Positions 17,504 through 26,617 of a stretch of DNA of 64,000 nucleotides are shown in pieces. Position numbers and translations under genes: made by a program. This stretch comes from an uncultured Erythrobacter sp. (GTDB lineage: Bacteria; Pseudomonadota; Alphaproteobacteria; Sphingomonadales; Sphingomonadaceae). Every line of letters begins with the position of its first letter. Position 1 is the stretch's first letter. The DNA is taken from NCBI GenBank assembly GCA_937969505.1, contig CALBWA010000017.1:35490-99489 (forward strand), written 5' to 3'. The notes under the pieces were generated by a model that saw only the letters and a list, made by a program, of their open reading frames with translations, had not been told where the DNA came from and ran no database searches.

Positions 17504-18150
17504 AGCAATTGCTCCAGATGGTGCGGATCGCTCGCGACAGCCTGTGCACCGGCCAGCATCAGATCGTCACTGGTGTGATATCCCCAGGCAACCCCAATGG
17601 CCCGGACATTGGCGGCGCGCGCCATCTCCATGTCAAAACTGGTGTCACCAATCATCACAGCCTGCCCCGGGGTGGCTCCAGCCTCGAACAAGGCGGCTTC
17701 CAGCATTGCGGGATGGGGTTTGGATGGATGGCGATCGGCAGTCTGCAGCGAGACAAACTGGCTTTTGATGCCATGACCTTCCAGGCAAGCGATCAGACCG
17801 CGATCGCTTTTGCCGGTGGCAACCGCCAGATCCCAGCCATTGTGCTGCAATCTGCCAAGCAGATCGGCAATCCCGTCATAAAGCGGTTCGCGCAAATGGC
17901 CCTGCGTGCGGCGGCTGCGAAAGGCGAATTTGTATTTCTCGACGATTGTATCGCACTGAAGATCATCCAAGTCCGGCGCCAAACGGCGGATGGCGAAAGG
18001 CAGGCTGAGACCGACAGAACGACGGATATCATTGCGGTCAGGCGGCTCCAGGCCAGCATCGCTGAAGGCAAATTCCATCGCGTCGCAAACATCGGCCTGC
18101 CCATCCACCAAAGTTCCGTCGCAATCAAATACAGCCAGTTGTCTGGTCAC
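17500..18150 (-). CDS. HAD family hydrolase, phosphoglycolate-phosphatase-like
   Basis: A 216-residue cytoplasmic phosphatase. Motif I is FDCDGTLVDG with nucleophile Asp9 and acid/base Asp11; motif II Thr lies in AVATGKSD; Lys in PSKPHP; motif IV is GDTSFD. An inserted helical cap (about 16-85) marks subclass IA, like Gph/PGP or YjjG. The substrate cannot be read. It overlaps rluC upstream and the small membrane protein downstream by ATGA. Confidence 0.85.
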   Translation of the reverse strand: MTRQLAVFDCDGTLVDGQADVCDAMEFAFSDAGLEPPDRNDIRRSVGLSLPFAIRRLAPDLDDLQCDTIVEKYKFAFRSRRTQGHLREPLYDGIADLLGRLQHNGWDLAVATGKSDRGLIACLEGHGIKSQFVSLQTADRHPSKPHPAMLEAALFEAGATPGQAVMIGDTSFDMEMARAANVRAIGVAWGYHTSDDLMLAGAQAVASDPHHLEQLL

Positions 18151-19343
18151 CGCTTGCGACCCTTTGCTCCTGACCCTTTGGGCTTGGGACCTGATTTTGG
18201 CCCGCTCTTGGCAGCCCTTTGCGCATTTGCAGCCCCACGTCCGCGGCGCGTGCTGCGCTCACTCTTGCGGAACTGTTTGGCATATTTGCGGGCCGCCTGC
18301 TTTTTCTCTGCGCCGGTGCGTTCAGGCGGACCGACGCTGATCGGGGCGGCATCGCTCAGGCCGATGTCCAGACCCAGCTGCTCCATCGTGGCGGCAAAAT
18401 GTTCGGGCAATTCTGCGGTTACGTCCAGCTTGCCGCCGCTTTTGCCATCAACCCCCGGCTGGGAAATAACCAGGCGACGCGCATGAAGATGCATCTTGCG
18501 GCTGACACTCCCGGTCAGGAACGCATCCTGCCCGCCATATTTCCCATCGCCAACAATGGGATTGCCGATTGCCTGCATATGGACGCGCAATTGATGGGTG
18601 CGGCCTGTCAGAGGCTCCAGCTCGACCCAGGCTGCGCGATTGCCCACGCGGTCAACCACCCGGTACCGGGTTTTGGCTGGCTGGCCCTCTTCATAGTCGA
18701 CATGCATTTTCTCGCCGCCAGTGCCCGGTTGCTTTGCCAGCGGCGCCTCGATCGTGCCTTCGGAGACTTCGGGAATGCCGACCACCAGGGCCCAGTAAAT
18801 CTTGCGCGCGCTGCGTCCGGCAAACCGCTTGGAATAGGATGCAGCGGCCCCCGGTGTGCGCGCGATGAGCAAGACGCCGGATGTATCCTTGTCGAGCCGG
18901 TGGACCAAACGCGGGCGCGGTTCGTCCCCTTCGACAAAGGCATCAAGCAGACCGTCAACATGCTTGGTCGTCTTGCTGCCGCCCTGGGTGGCAAGGCCGG
19001 GCGGTTTGTTGAGCACAATCGCAGACTTTGTCTGTTTGATGACCATGGTATGGGCTTGCTCAACCTCGGCAGCGGTCAGTTCGCGCTTGACCTTCGGCTT
19101 GCGGGCAGGGCTCTCCCCACCGGGCGGCACACGCAAGGTCTGCCCTTCTTCCAGCCGGTCATCCGGTTTCGCCCGCTTGCCGTCGACCCTGATCTGCCCG
19201 GTGCGTGCCCAGCGCGACACCGTGGCAAAGCCGATTTGCGGCAGATTGCGCTTGAACCACCGATCAAGCCGAATGCCGGCGTCATCCTCGGTTACGGTAA
19301 ATTGGCGGACGGATTGGTCCGAATTGCCTGCCTGCTCGGTCAT
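18147..19343 (-). CDS. rluC: RluA-family 23S rRNA pseudouridine synthase (RluC-like)
   Basis: A 398-residue enzyme converting uridines to pseudouridine in 23S rRNA. N-terminal S4 RNA-binding domain (about 20-72), then the RluA catalytic domain with the signature HRLDKDTSG and catalytic Asp141. After about residue 330 comes a Lys/Arg/Gly/Ala-rich tail of some 65 residues ending GRKR, longer than in E. coli RluC (319 residues) and probably an RNA-binding extension. It overlaps crcB upstream and the HAD gene downstream by 4 bases. RluC versus RluD specificity cannot be settled by eye. Confidence 0.85.
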   Translation of the reverse strand: MTEQAGNSDQSVRQFTVTEDDAGIRLDRWFKRNLPQIGFATVSRWARTGQIRVDGKRAKPDDRLEEGQTLRVPPGGESPARKPKVKRELTAAEVEQAHTMVIKQTKSAIVLNKPPGLATQGGSKTTKHVDGLLDAFVEGDEPRPRLVHRLDKDTSGVLLIARTPGAAASYSKRFAGRSARKIYWALVVGIPEVSEGTIEAPLAKQPGTGGEKMHVDYEEGQPAKTRYRVVDRVGNRAAWVELEPLTGRTHQLRVHMQAIGNPIVGDGKYGGQDAFLTGSVSRKMHLHARRLVISQPGVDGKSGGKLDVTAELPEHFAATMEQLGLDIGLSDAAPISVGPPERTGAEKKQAARKYAKQFRKSERSTRRGRGAANAQRAAKSGPKSGPKPKGSGAKGRKR

Positions 19344-19750
19344 GTCATCGCCCTTGCTGCCAACAGGCCCAAATAAAGCGCGAGCAATCCGGCAACGACC
19401 GAAATCAGGCCGTAACTTGCCGCAAGGCCCGCTTGCCCACGCTCGATCAATTGAAAGGTTTCAAGACTGAAGGCGCTGAATGTGGTGAAACCGCCCAACA
19501 GGCCAACGCCAATAAACAGGCGCATGGCGTCACCCTCTGCCACGCCGGTCCGCGCAATCAAGCCAAACAGCAGTCCCATGGCGCAACTGCCCAGTACATT
19601 TGCCGCCAGTGTTGCCCATGGAAACGCATCGGCGACCGATATGCCCAAGATATGAGTAACCGCCCGGCCGAGCTGGTAACGAAGCACAGCCCCGATGCCG
19701 CCGCCAAGGGCGACATAAAGGCTTGCTGTAAGAGTGGATGTTTGCGCCAT
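19340..19750 (-). CDS. crcB: Fluoride exporter CrcB/Fluc
   Basis: A 136-residue protein with four membrane helices; it works as a dual-topology dimer expelling F-. The family motifs are visible: GGGIGAVLRYQLGR at the first helix, NVLGSCAMG, and GFTTFSAFS with the phenylalanine-box region. ATG 19750 was chosen because it gives the standard length and has an AGAGG-type site upstream; the ORF opens earlier at 19834. I looked for a fluoride riboswitch in the leader and saw none. First gene of the five-gene cascade. Confidence 0.92.
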   Translation of the reverse strand: MAQTSTLTASLYVALGGGIGAVLRYQLGRAVTHILGISVADAFPWATLAANVLGSCAMGLLFGLIARTGVAEGDAMRLFIGVGLLGGFTTFSAFSLETFQLIERGQAGLAASYGLISVVAGLLALYLGLLAARAMT

Positions 19751-19953
19751 TTGGGAGCCTCTTAACCGCGCAAGCGGCTGCTGCATAGCGCCGGATGTGC
19801 CAGACTGGCCCTTGCCATGCAGGCCGATTTGCATTAGGCGCGCCTCATGTTGAGCCGGTCCTTAGGGGATTCGGCCCGTTTTTCTTTGCTAAATCAGTGG
19901 CGCAACCCGCGCTTTGGCGGGCTCTAGCCAATTGTTTCGAGGTGTTTGAATTT

Positions 19954-20154
19954 ATGCAAATCATGGTTCGCGATAACAATGTCGACCAAGCCCTGCGTGC
20001 GCTCAAGAAGAAGCTGCAGCGCGAAGGCGTCTACCGCGAAATGAAACTGCGCCGGCATTACGAAAAGCCCAGCGAGAAGCGCGCCCGTGAGAAGGCAGCA
20101 GCTGTTCGCCGCGCTCGCAAGCTTGAGCGCAAGCGCCTCGAACGCGACGGCTAA
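19954..20154 (+). CDS. rpsU: 30S ribosomal protein S21
   Basis: A 66-residue, strongly basic ribosomal protein starting [20 protein letters not shown], the typical S21 form in sphingomonads. The ATG at 19954 is preceded by GAGG; an in-frame ORF back to 19795 is not part of the family. It is divergent from crcB and followed by its own terminator at 20252-20283. Confidence 0.96.
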   Translation: MQIMVRDNNVDQALRALKKKLQREGVYREMKLRRHYEKPSEKRAREKAAAVRRARKLERKRLERDG

Positions 20155-20251
20155 GCCTGCATTCGCTGGCAGTTCGTCACGTGTCGCTTCGTAAGCGGCC
20201 ATGGCTGGAAATTAACGCGCGAACCGCTTGATGCCAGCATCGTGATAAGCC

Positions 20252-20283
20252 AAAGGGGCGTGGGTTGATTCCCGCGCCTTTTT
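20252..20283 (+). terminator. Rho-independent terminator after rpsU
   Basis: An 8-bp stem GGCGTGGG/CCCGCGCC (20257-20264 and 20271-20278, one T-G pair) with a 6-base loop is followed by five T residues. Confidence 0.8.
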
Positions 20284-20351
20284 GCTGTCATCAACCCCTT
20301 GCACTTTGTAATATCGGGTGGCTTAGCCCGACCACACCTCAGGATAGTCGT

Positions 20352-20948
20352 ATGACCGAAGTTACCCGAGTACCGTTGCAGCCAATCGCCAAGGGGTCGC
20401 TGACCAAATTGTGGCTCGGCGTGGTCATCGCCGTTCTGATCGGCGCTGGCATTGCCTGGGCCGCCATTCCAAAGGGTGTCGAAGTGGACACGCTGACCGC
20501 TGGCACTGGCCCAATGCCCGCAGCCGACGACGTTGTCTTTGTGAAATATGTCGGAAAATTGGCCGATAGCGGCGAGATTTTTGACGAATCGCAGCCTTTG
20601 CCGCTGCCAGTGGAAGGGATCTTCCCTGATGGCAGCCCGCTCCCGCTCGACGCCATGGTCCCTGGCTTTCGTGAAGGCGCTATGAAGATGCAAAAGGGCG
20701 GCAAGTACGAGCTCTTCATTCCATCGGACAAGGGCTATGGTGACAGCCCGCCACCGGGCGCACCTATCCCGCCCAACGCTGATCTGCTGTTTGAAGTCGA
20801 GATGGTCGATTTCATGACGCGAGCTGATTTCGACAGCCGGATCGGAATGCTCCAACAAGTGATGCAGGGCGGTCCTGGTGGTGCCCCGGGGGCGCCCGCT
20901 GGTAATGCACCGCCGCAGCCAGCGCCTGTTCCCATCCCGGCACAGTAA
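20352..20948 (+). CDS. Membrane-anchored FKBP-type peptidyl-prolyl isomerase
   Basis: A 198-residue protein with one N-terminal helix (about 20-38), so probably held at the periplasmic face of the inner membrane. An FKBP domain follows (about 55-160): VFVKYVGKL, a substrate loop, VPGFREGAMKMQKGGKYELFIP, and KGYGD with PNADLLFEVEMVDF. The tail is rich in Gly, Pro and Ala. It should speed prolyl cis-trans isomerisation in exported proteins. ATG 20352 has AGGA upstream and gives the membrane anchor directly. gatC begins 20 bases after the stop. Confidence 0.85.
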   Translation: MTEVTRVPLQPIAKGSLTKLWLGVVIAVLIGAGIAWAAIPKGVEVDTLTAGTGPMPAADDVVFVKYVGKLADSGEIFDESQPLPLPVEGIFPDGSPLPLDAMVPGFREGAMKMQKGGKYELFIPSDKGYGDSPPPGAPIPPNADLLFEVEMVDFMTRADFDSRIGMLQQVMQGGPGGAPGAPAGNAPPQPAPVPIPAQ

Positions 20949-20968
20949 CTCTGGAAGGCTAAACAACC

Positions 20969-21271
20969 ATGTCGGTAGACAAACAGACGGTCGCCAAGAT
21001 CGCCAGTCTTGCACGGATCAAGATGGGTGATGAAGAGCTTGAGCGGATGGTGCCCGAGCTTAACAACATCCTTGAATGGGTTGAGCAGCTGGGTGAAGTG
21101 GATACCAGCGATGTTGAACCCATGACCGCAGTCATCCCCAACACTTTGCGGCTGCGCGAAGATGTGATTGACGCCGATCCGCTCACAGCGGGTGGCAAGC
21201 GCGAAGCGGTTCTGGCGAACGCCCCGGCAGCAGAGCACGGGTTCTTTGGCGTGCCCAAGGTGATCGAATAA
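20969..21271 (+). CDS. gatC: Asp-tRNA(Asn)/Glu-tRNA(Gln) amidotransferase subunit C
   Basis: The 100-residue GatC subunit, a clamp between GatA and GatB. It shows the usual opening [22 protein letters not shown] and the LRED…D segment near residue 65, with a C-terminal [10 protein letters not shown]. Its TAA overlaps the gatA ATG by one base. GatCAB amidates Glu-tRNA(Gln), and Asp-tRNA(Asn) in some species. Confidence 0.95.
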   Translation: MSVDKQTVAKIASLARIKMGDEELERMVPELNNILEWVEQLGEVDTSDVEPMTAVIPNTLRLREDVIDADPLTAGGKREAVLANAPAAEHGFFGVPKVIE

Positions 21272-22752
21272 TGACCGAATTTACCACCCTCGGGGTCAAG
21301 GATATCCGCGATGGTGTCGCCAGTGGCGACTTTACCGCGCGCGAAGTGGCAGAAAGCTTCAACGCAGCGGTCGCAGACGCGGCATCGCTCAATGCGTTTA
21401 TCGTGACGACACCTGATCATGCCTTGGCGGCTGCCGATGCAACCGACACGGCGCGCGCCAACGGCGAGACGCTGGGCAAAATGGCTGGCGTTCCCATCGG
21501 GATGAAGGATCTGTTCGCCACGCAAGGGGTTCAGACCACCGCAGCAAGCCATATTCTGGAAGGTTTCACGCCCCAGTACGAAAGCACCGTTTCGGCCAAT
21601 CTCTGGGCAGCAGGCGCTGGCATGCTGGGCAAGCTTAACCTTGACCAATTTGCGATGGGTAGCTCGAACGAGACAAGCTATTTCGGGAACGTGTCCTCGC
21701 CATGGCGCAAGGAAGGCAGCAATGCCGCGATGAGCCCGGGCGGCTCGTCAGGTGGCAGCTCCACGGCTGTGGCCGCGCGGATCGCGCCTGCAGCCACCGG
21801 AACGGACACAGGCGGGTCGATCCGCCAACCCGCCGCTTTTACCGGTATCTGCGGGATCAAGCCGACCTATGGCCGGTGCAGCCGTTGGGGCGTTGTCGCC
21901 TTTGCCAGCTCTCTTGATCAGGCAGGCCCGATGGCGCGCAGCGTTGAAGATTGCGCGATCATGCTGGAGGCGATGGCCGGGTTCGATCCCAAGGATGCAA
22001 CCAGCCTGAACATGGATGTGCCCGATTGGGAAGCGGCATTGTCCGCCGACCTGTCCGGCAAGAAAGTGGGCATTCCGCGCGAATATCGCATGGAAGGCAC
22101 CGATCAGGCGATCCTCGACAGTTGGGACCAAGGCAAGGCATGGCTCAAGGATGCTGGCGCTGAAATCGTCGATATCTCTTTGCCGCACACCAAATATGCG
22201 TTGCCCGCTTATTACATCATCGCGCCAGCGGAGGCATCGTCCAATCTCGCACGTTATGATGGCGTGCGTTATGGTCTGCGCGACCTTCCTGACGGAGCCG
22301 GGTTGCAGGACATGTATGCCGAAACGCGCGCGGCTGGCTTTGGAGACGAGGTCAAACGGCGGATTTTGATCGGGACCTATGTGCTCAGCGCAGGCTTCTA
22401 CGATGCCTATTACAATCAGGCACAGAAAATCCGGACGTTGGTGTCACAGGATTTTGAAAAGGCTTGGGAGCAGTGCGATGTCATCCTGGCCCCGACCACG
22501 CCGACGCCCAGTTTCCCGCTGGGATCGCTCGATGCCGATCCGCTGACCATGTACCTCAACGATGTGTTTGCCGTGCCAGCCTCGCTTGCCGGACTTCCCG
22601 CGATGAGTGTTCCGGCGACGATGACCACCGATGGTCTGCCGCTCGGCCTGCAATTGGTTGGCAAGCCGTTTGACGAGCAGGGTGTGCTCAATGCTGGTCT
22701 TGCAATTCAGCAGCGCGCCGGCTTTGCCGCCGCGCCCGAGAAATGGTGGTGA
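21271..22752 (+). CDS. gatA: Asp-tRNA(Asn)/Glu-tRNA(Gln) amidotransferase subunit A
   Basis: The 493-residue glutaminase subunit of GatCAB, amidase-signature family. The Ser-cisSer-Lys triad is visible: Lys79 in GVPIGMKD, cis-Ser159 in [10 protein letters not shown], and nucleophile Ser183 in [11 protein letters not shown], with the family's 24-residue spacing between the two serines. It releases ammonia from glutamine, which is channelled to GatB. It begins inside the gatC stop codon and its last 10 bases overlap a small membrane-protein gene. Confidence 0.97.
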   Translation: MTEFTTLGVKDIRDGVASGDFTAREVAESFNAAVADAASLNAFIVTTPDHALAAADATDTARANGETLGKMAGVPIGMKDLFATQGVQTTAASHILEGFTPQYESTVSANLWAAGAGMLGKLNLDQFAMGSSNETSYFGNVSSPWRKEGSNAAMSPGGSSGGSSTAVAARIAPAATGTDTGGSIRQPAAFTGICGIKPTYGRCSRWGVVAFASSLDQAGPMARSVEDCAIMLEAMAGFDPKDATSLNMDVPDWEAALSADLSGKKVGIPREYRMEGTDQAILDSWDQGKAWLKDAGAEIVDISLPHTKYALPAYYIIAPAEASSNLARYDGVRYGLRDLPDGAGLQDMYAETRAAGFGDEVKRRILIGTYVLSAGFYDAYYNQAQKIRTLVSQDFEKAWEQCDVILAPTTPTPSFPLGSLDADPLTMYLNDVFAVPASLAGLPAMSVPATMTTDGLPLGLQLVGKPFDEQGVLNAGLAIQQRAGFAAAPEKWW

Positions 22753-23111
22753 GCCTTTTTGAGGCGGCCATCCTCGCTCTGATCCTGGTCGGAGTCGTGA
22801 TCCCGGTTTGGGTGTATCTGTTCATGATCCACTCGGCGCGAAACCTCGCCGTCGAAAAGCAACCCGGCACGCGGTATCGGGCGTATATGAACGTTCTTGA
22901 TCGGCTGGTGCAGGAAGTGAACAAGGATGCTTCAAACGGCCCTGCCGTGGTCGCAAGCATGCGCGAATTGCGCAATTTTCCTGAATATCGCGATATTTCC
23001 GTGCTGCTGCTCAATGCGACAAATATCACAGGCAAAAGCCAGTACGACCGGATGCTGCAGGTCGAAGTGCAGGAAACAGAAGCGTTTCTGCTTGAACTTG
23101 CGGGCGACTGA
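22743..23111 (+). CDS. Small single-helix membrane protein, unknown function
   Basis: A 122-residue protein with a hydrophobic N-terminal helix (about 5-30) and a helical cytoplasmic domain rich in charged residues. I do not recognise the family. The ATG at 22743 lies inside gatA (10-base overlap); GTG codons at 22746 and 22749 are alternatives. The tight overlap with gatA and the 3-base gap to the next gene support real expression in the gatCA transcript. Confidence 0.65.
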   Translation: MVVSLFEAAILALILVGVVIPVWVYLFMIHSARNLAVEKQPGTRYRAYMNVLDRLVQEVNKDASNGPAVVASMRELRNFPEYRDISVLLLNATNITGKSQYDRMLQVEVQETEAFLLELAGD

Positions 23112-23114
23112 CCG

Positions 23115-24254
23115 GTGAGGGCAGATGCGCCCTCGACGCCTATTATGCCCCAACAGGATGCGCACACTGCTGAACGGTTCGAAGTGCTCGACGCCTTGCG
23201 CGGCATCTGCGCCTTGCTCGTGGCGCTCTACCATTTTCAAGCCAATGGACTGATTGCCCAATCACTGCTGGTTCAGAATGGCTGGCTGTTCGTCGACTAT
23301 TTCTTCGTTCTAAGCGGTTTTGTCATTGCCCATTCCTATGGCACCAGGCTGGCAGAAGACGCTGTTTCCATCGGTCGCTTCATGGCGTTGCGAATTGGGC
23401 GAATTTATCCGCTGCATATCGCAATATTGCTCGCATTCGTCGCGCTGGAGTTGGTGCTGGTTCTGGCTGGCGATTTGTTGGCGCAATTCGTCACCCGCGA
23501 AGCCTTTACCGGATCTCGCAGTTGGGGCGCCTTGGTCCAGAACATCTTTTTGCTTCAGAGTTTCGGCATCGAAGGCGGGCGCGGCTGGAACGGCCCGGCG
23601 TGGAGCATTGCCGCAGAGATGTGGACTTATCTGCTTTTTGCGCTGGTATTCATGGCGGCCCGGCGCTGGCTGGTGCCGATATCAGCATTGCTTGGGACAG
23701 CGGCGCTTTATTGGCTGAGCGCCAATGCGCCCGACCTGCATGTCACCTTTGAAGGCGGGATTATCCGCTGCATCTTCGGTTTTTCAGTCGGCGTGCTGAC
23801 CTATCAATTCTACACAAGGTTTGGCGGCTTGTCCGGCCAGATCTGGGAATTGGCCGCTTTCGCCGCTTTGACAGCGTTTGCCAGTTTGGCGCACGGCGCT
23901 CTGACCTTTGCTGCGCCGCTGCTCTTTGCTGTTACGATCCTGGTGCTGGCCACGCAGAGTGGGTTTATTTCCAAGCTGTTGCGGCGCCCGGTCTTCCAAC
24001 TGCTCGGACTGATCAGTTATTCGATCTATATGACGCATATCTTTGTGCAGGGCCGGCTGGGTGAATTGCTGCAGGTGACCGACTGGCTGGCCATTCGGGT
24101 TGACCTGCAAGGGCGCACCTTGTTGACCGGCCCGGCATGGATTGGCGACGTCGTCACCGTCGTGATGCTCGCCATGGTGGTCGCAGTATCTTACGCAACC
24201 TATCGGCTGGTGGAAAAGCCGGGACGGGACCTGTCGCGCCGCCTGTTCGGCTAA
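23115..24254 (+). CDS. Acyltransferase family 3 membrane protein
   Basis: A 379-residue inner-membrane O-acyltransferase (Acyl_transf_3; NodX/OafA/OpgC type) with about ten helices. The catalytic-region motif at the first helix reads LDALRGICALLVALYHF, with the conserved Arg and His, and 'FFVLSGFVIAHSYG' follows. Such enzymes acetylate or succinylate polysaccharides or glucans; the substrate is unknown. The start is GTG 23115, 3 bases after the preceding stop, or ATG 23145. It overlaps the convergent methyltransferase gene by 4 bases at its 3' end. Confidence 0.85.
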   Translation: MRADAPSTPIMPQQDAHTAERFEVLDALRGICALLVALYHFQANGLIAQSLLVQNGWLFVDYFFVLSGFVIAHSYGTRLAEDAVSIGRFMALRIGRIYPLHIAILLAFVALELVLVLAGDLLAQFVTREAFTGSRSWGALVQNIFLLQSFGIEGGRGWNGPAWSIAAEMWTYLLFALVFMAARRWLVPISALLGTAALYWLSANAPDLHVTFEGGIIRCIFGFSVGVLTYQFYTRFGGLSGQIWELAAFAALTAFASLAHGALTFAAPLLFAVTILVLATQSGFISKLLRRPVFQLLGLISYSIYMTHIFVQGRLGELLQVTDWLAIRVDLQGRTLLTGPAWIGDVVTVVMLAMVVAVSYATYRLVEKPGRDLSRRLFG

Positions 24255-24901
24255 GCGGCGGGTTTGACCAGTTTGAGCCGGTACTGGCTTGCAAGAAAGC
24301 GCTGCAATGCTCCGAATGACAGCCGCGCCAGCGCTTGGTCGCGCCGCCCGCCGATGTTGGGCTCAATTCGTTCGAGTTTGAGTGCGCCCCGGGTGCAAAG
24401 CTCCACCATCGTGGCCTTGGTGAACCAACGCAGATGGGTACGGTCCAGGATACCGGCATCAGCATAGTCGAAACGGCCGCAGGCTAGCGGGATTAAAAGA
24501 CTGTGATGGGCTGCATTGGGCAGGGATACGACCATCGTTCCGCCCGGTTTCAGGGCAGCCTCGAGGTGCCGGAATACCTCCCAAGGGTCGATCAAATGCT
24601 CCAGAACGTCGAGCGCGAGAATCGTATCAAACGGCCCGTAGGATGCCAGCGCAACCTCAATCTCGCCCAGATTGTTGAGATTGATGGGGAGCGCGTCATC
24701 CACTGCTGGCAAAGCTTTGTCGGCCACTTGATCAAGCAGAGTTACATGGTCGGCGCGGCCAGTGTTCTTTAGCGTCACCGAAGTTGCGCCGACACCGCCA
24801 CCGAAATCGAGCACCCGCCCCGCATGGCCGCTCAGCATGGCCAGCGCGTCGCCGCGGACCGTGTCGTGATAGGAACCGATTGCCTCGCTCGTCATCACCA
24901 T
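24251..24901 (-). CDS. Class I SAM-dependent methyltransferase
   Basis: About 216 residues. Motif I is [12 protein letters not shown]; later motifs include [16 protein letters not shown] (post II/IV), [13 protein letters not shown] and DRTHLRWFT, the last typical of methyltransferases linked to glycan or lipid modification. The start is ATG 24901 or 24895 (MVMTSEAIG or MTSEAIG), both served by an AGG upstream; the ORF stays open back to 25018 but that part is not conserved in character. The substrate is unknown. It is divergent from gatB and convergent with the acyltransferase. Confidence 0.75.
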   Translation of the reverse strand: MVMTSEAIGSYHDTVRGDALAMLSGHAGRVLDFGGGVGATSVTLKNTGRADHVTLLDQVADKALPAVDDALPINLNNLGEIEVALASYGPFDTILALDVLEHLIDPWEVFRHLEAALKPGGTMVVSLPNAAHHSLLIPLACGRFDYADAGILDRTHLRWFTKATMVELCTRGALKLERIEPNIGGRRDQALARLSFGALQRFLASQYRLKLVKPAA

Positions 24902-25061
24902 GAGACCTATCGGGCGCCGGTCAGAGGGTAAAGCGATCTCTTGCGATAAGACTGCAAAGCGCGCATGGATTTTCGCAGCAGAATCGCTAAATATCGCGAA
25001 CAACACGGCAAGCGGCATGGCTGGCCCCTATTGCTGCAGCTTTTCAGGTTTCGGAGTTACA

Positions 25062-26561
25062 ATGAGTTCTTATCGCATTCAGGGCGCAACAGGTGATTGG
25101 GAGGTTGTCATTGGCCTCGAAGTGCATGCGCAGGTCAGCTCTCGGGCCAAGCTGTTTTCCGGCTCCTCGACCGAATTTGGTGCTGAGCCGAACACGCAGG
25201 TTTCCCTGGTGGATGCAGCCATGCCCGGCATGTTGCCTGTGCCGAACGCTGAATGTATTCGCCAAGCTGTGCGCACCGGCATGGCGATCGAGGCAGAGAT
25301 CAACAAATATTCGCGGTTTGACCGCAAGAATTACTTCTACGCCGATCTGCCGCAGGGTTATCAGATCAGCCAGCTCTATCACCCGATTGTGGGCGAGGGG
25401 CAGCTGCTGATCGAGGCGGATGAAAAATCTGGCATTCCCGAAGATAAGGTGATCGGGATTGAGCGCATACATGTCGAGCAGGACGCCGGTAAGCTGATGC
25501 ATGATCAGCACCCGACTATGTCCTATGTCGATCTCAATCGCTGCGGCGTGGCGCTGATGGAAATTGTCTCTAAACCTGACATGACCTCTCCCGCAGAGGC
25601 GGGCGCTTATGTGCGCAAGCTGCGCTCGATCCTGCGTTATGTCGGCAGTTGTGACGGCAATATGGAGCAAGGCTCCATGCGGGCTGACGTCAACGTTAGC
25701 GTGCGCAAGGTTGGTGATCCAGAATTGGGCACTCGAACCGAGACCAAGAATGTCAATTCGGTGCGTTTTGTAATGCAGGTCATCGAATATGAGGCGAACC
25801 GTCAGGTCGATCTGCTTGAAAGCGGCGGATCGGTTGATCAGGAAACGCGCCTGTTTGATGTTGCGACCGGCACCACGCGGACAATGCGCAGCAAGGAAGA
25901 TGCGCATGACTATCGCTATTTTCCCGACCCTGATTTGCTGCCGGTCAATCTGGAGGATGATTTCCTCGAGGAATGCCGAGCCAGCTTGCCCGAATTGCCC
26001 GATGCCAAACGTATCCGGTACGAGCAGGAGCTGGGCCTGACGCCTTACAACGCGCGCGAGCTGACCGCCGAGGTGGAGACATTCGCGCGGTTTGAAACGC
26101 TGCTGGGCGAAACCGCCAGCGCATTGGGCAAGGCCGAGGCCAAGGTCGCAACGCAAGTTGCCAATTGGGCTCTGTCTGTTGCGCCGGGCGTGATCAAGTC
26201 GCTGGGTGATGAAGCGCAGCTGGAACACGCCACCGCATCACGCCAGGCCGCCATCCTCAAGATGCAGGATGCAGGCGAGATTTCGGGTGGTCAGGCCAAG
26301 GAGATTTACGAGATCGTCCTCAAGACCGGCCGCGAGCCGGATGAGATTGCGGACAGCGAAGGCCTTAAACAGGTCAGCGATACTGGCGCGATTGAAGCGG
26401 CGATCGACGAAATACTTGCCAACAATGGTGACAAGGTCGAGCAATATAAGGGCGGCAAGGACAAATTGTTCGGCTTCTTCGTGGGTCAGACAATGAAGGC
26501 CATGCAGGGCAAGGCCAATCCGGCGGTGGTCAATCAGATTTTGAAAGGCAAGCTGGGCTAG
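25062..26561 (+). CDS. gatB: Asp-tRNA(Asn)/Glu-tRNA(Gln) amidotransferase subunit B
   Basis: The 499-residue subunit that phosphorylates and amidates the mischarged aminoacyl-tRNA. Seen: [15 protein letters not shown] opening, [19 protein letters not shown], the MEIVSKPDM segment, and the C-terminal YqeY/tail domain ending [16 protein letters not shown] 25062 was chosen from the CGGAG site and family length; the open frame extends to 24900. It is separated from gatC-gatA by three unrelated genes, an unusual arrangement for gatCAB. Confidence 0.96.
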   Translation: MSSYRIQGATGDWEVVIGLEVHAQVSSRAKLFSGSSTEFGAEPNTQVSLVDAAMPGMLPVPNAECIRQAVRTGMAIEAEINKYSRFDRKNYFYADLPQGYQISQLYHPIVGEGQLLIEADEKSGIPEDKVIGIERIHVEQDAGKLMHDQHPTMSYVDLNRCGVALMEIVSKPDMTSPAEAGAYVRKLRSILRYVGSCDGNMEQGSMRADVNVSVRKVGDPELGTRTETKNVNSVRFVMQVIEYEANRQVDLLESGGSVDQETRLFDVATGTTRTMRSKEDAHDYRYFPDPDLLPVNLEDDFLEECRASLPELPDAKRIRYEQELGLTPYNARELTAEVETFARFETLLGETASALGKAEAKVATQVANWALSVAPGVIKSLGDEAQLEHATASRQAAILKMQDAGEISGGQAKEIYEIVLKTGREPDEIADSEGLKQVSDTGAIEAAIDEILANNGDKVEQYKGGKDKLFGFFVGQTMKAMQGKANPAVVNQILKGKLG

Positions 26562-26617
26562 AGTGGAGCTTTCGCTATCTTTCAAAGGCAGTCGTATGTG
26601 CTGGTGCGCGTCGTAAA

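Noticed and set aside
18219..19376. Plus-strand ORF of 385 codons opposite rluC
   Set aside because: Antisense shadow; rluC carries the catalytic HRLDKDTSG motif.
19751..19953. Fluoride riboswitch in front of crcB
   Set aside because: The leader does not show the conserved riboswitch elements I know, and it is short.
25044..26228. Minus-strand ORF of 394 codons opposite gatB
   Set aside because: Antisense shadow of gatB with no recognisable domain.
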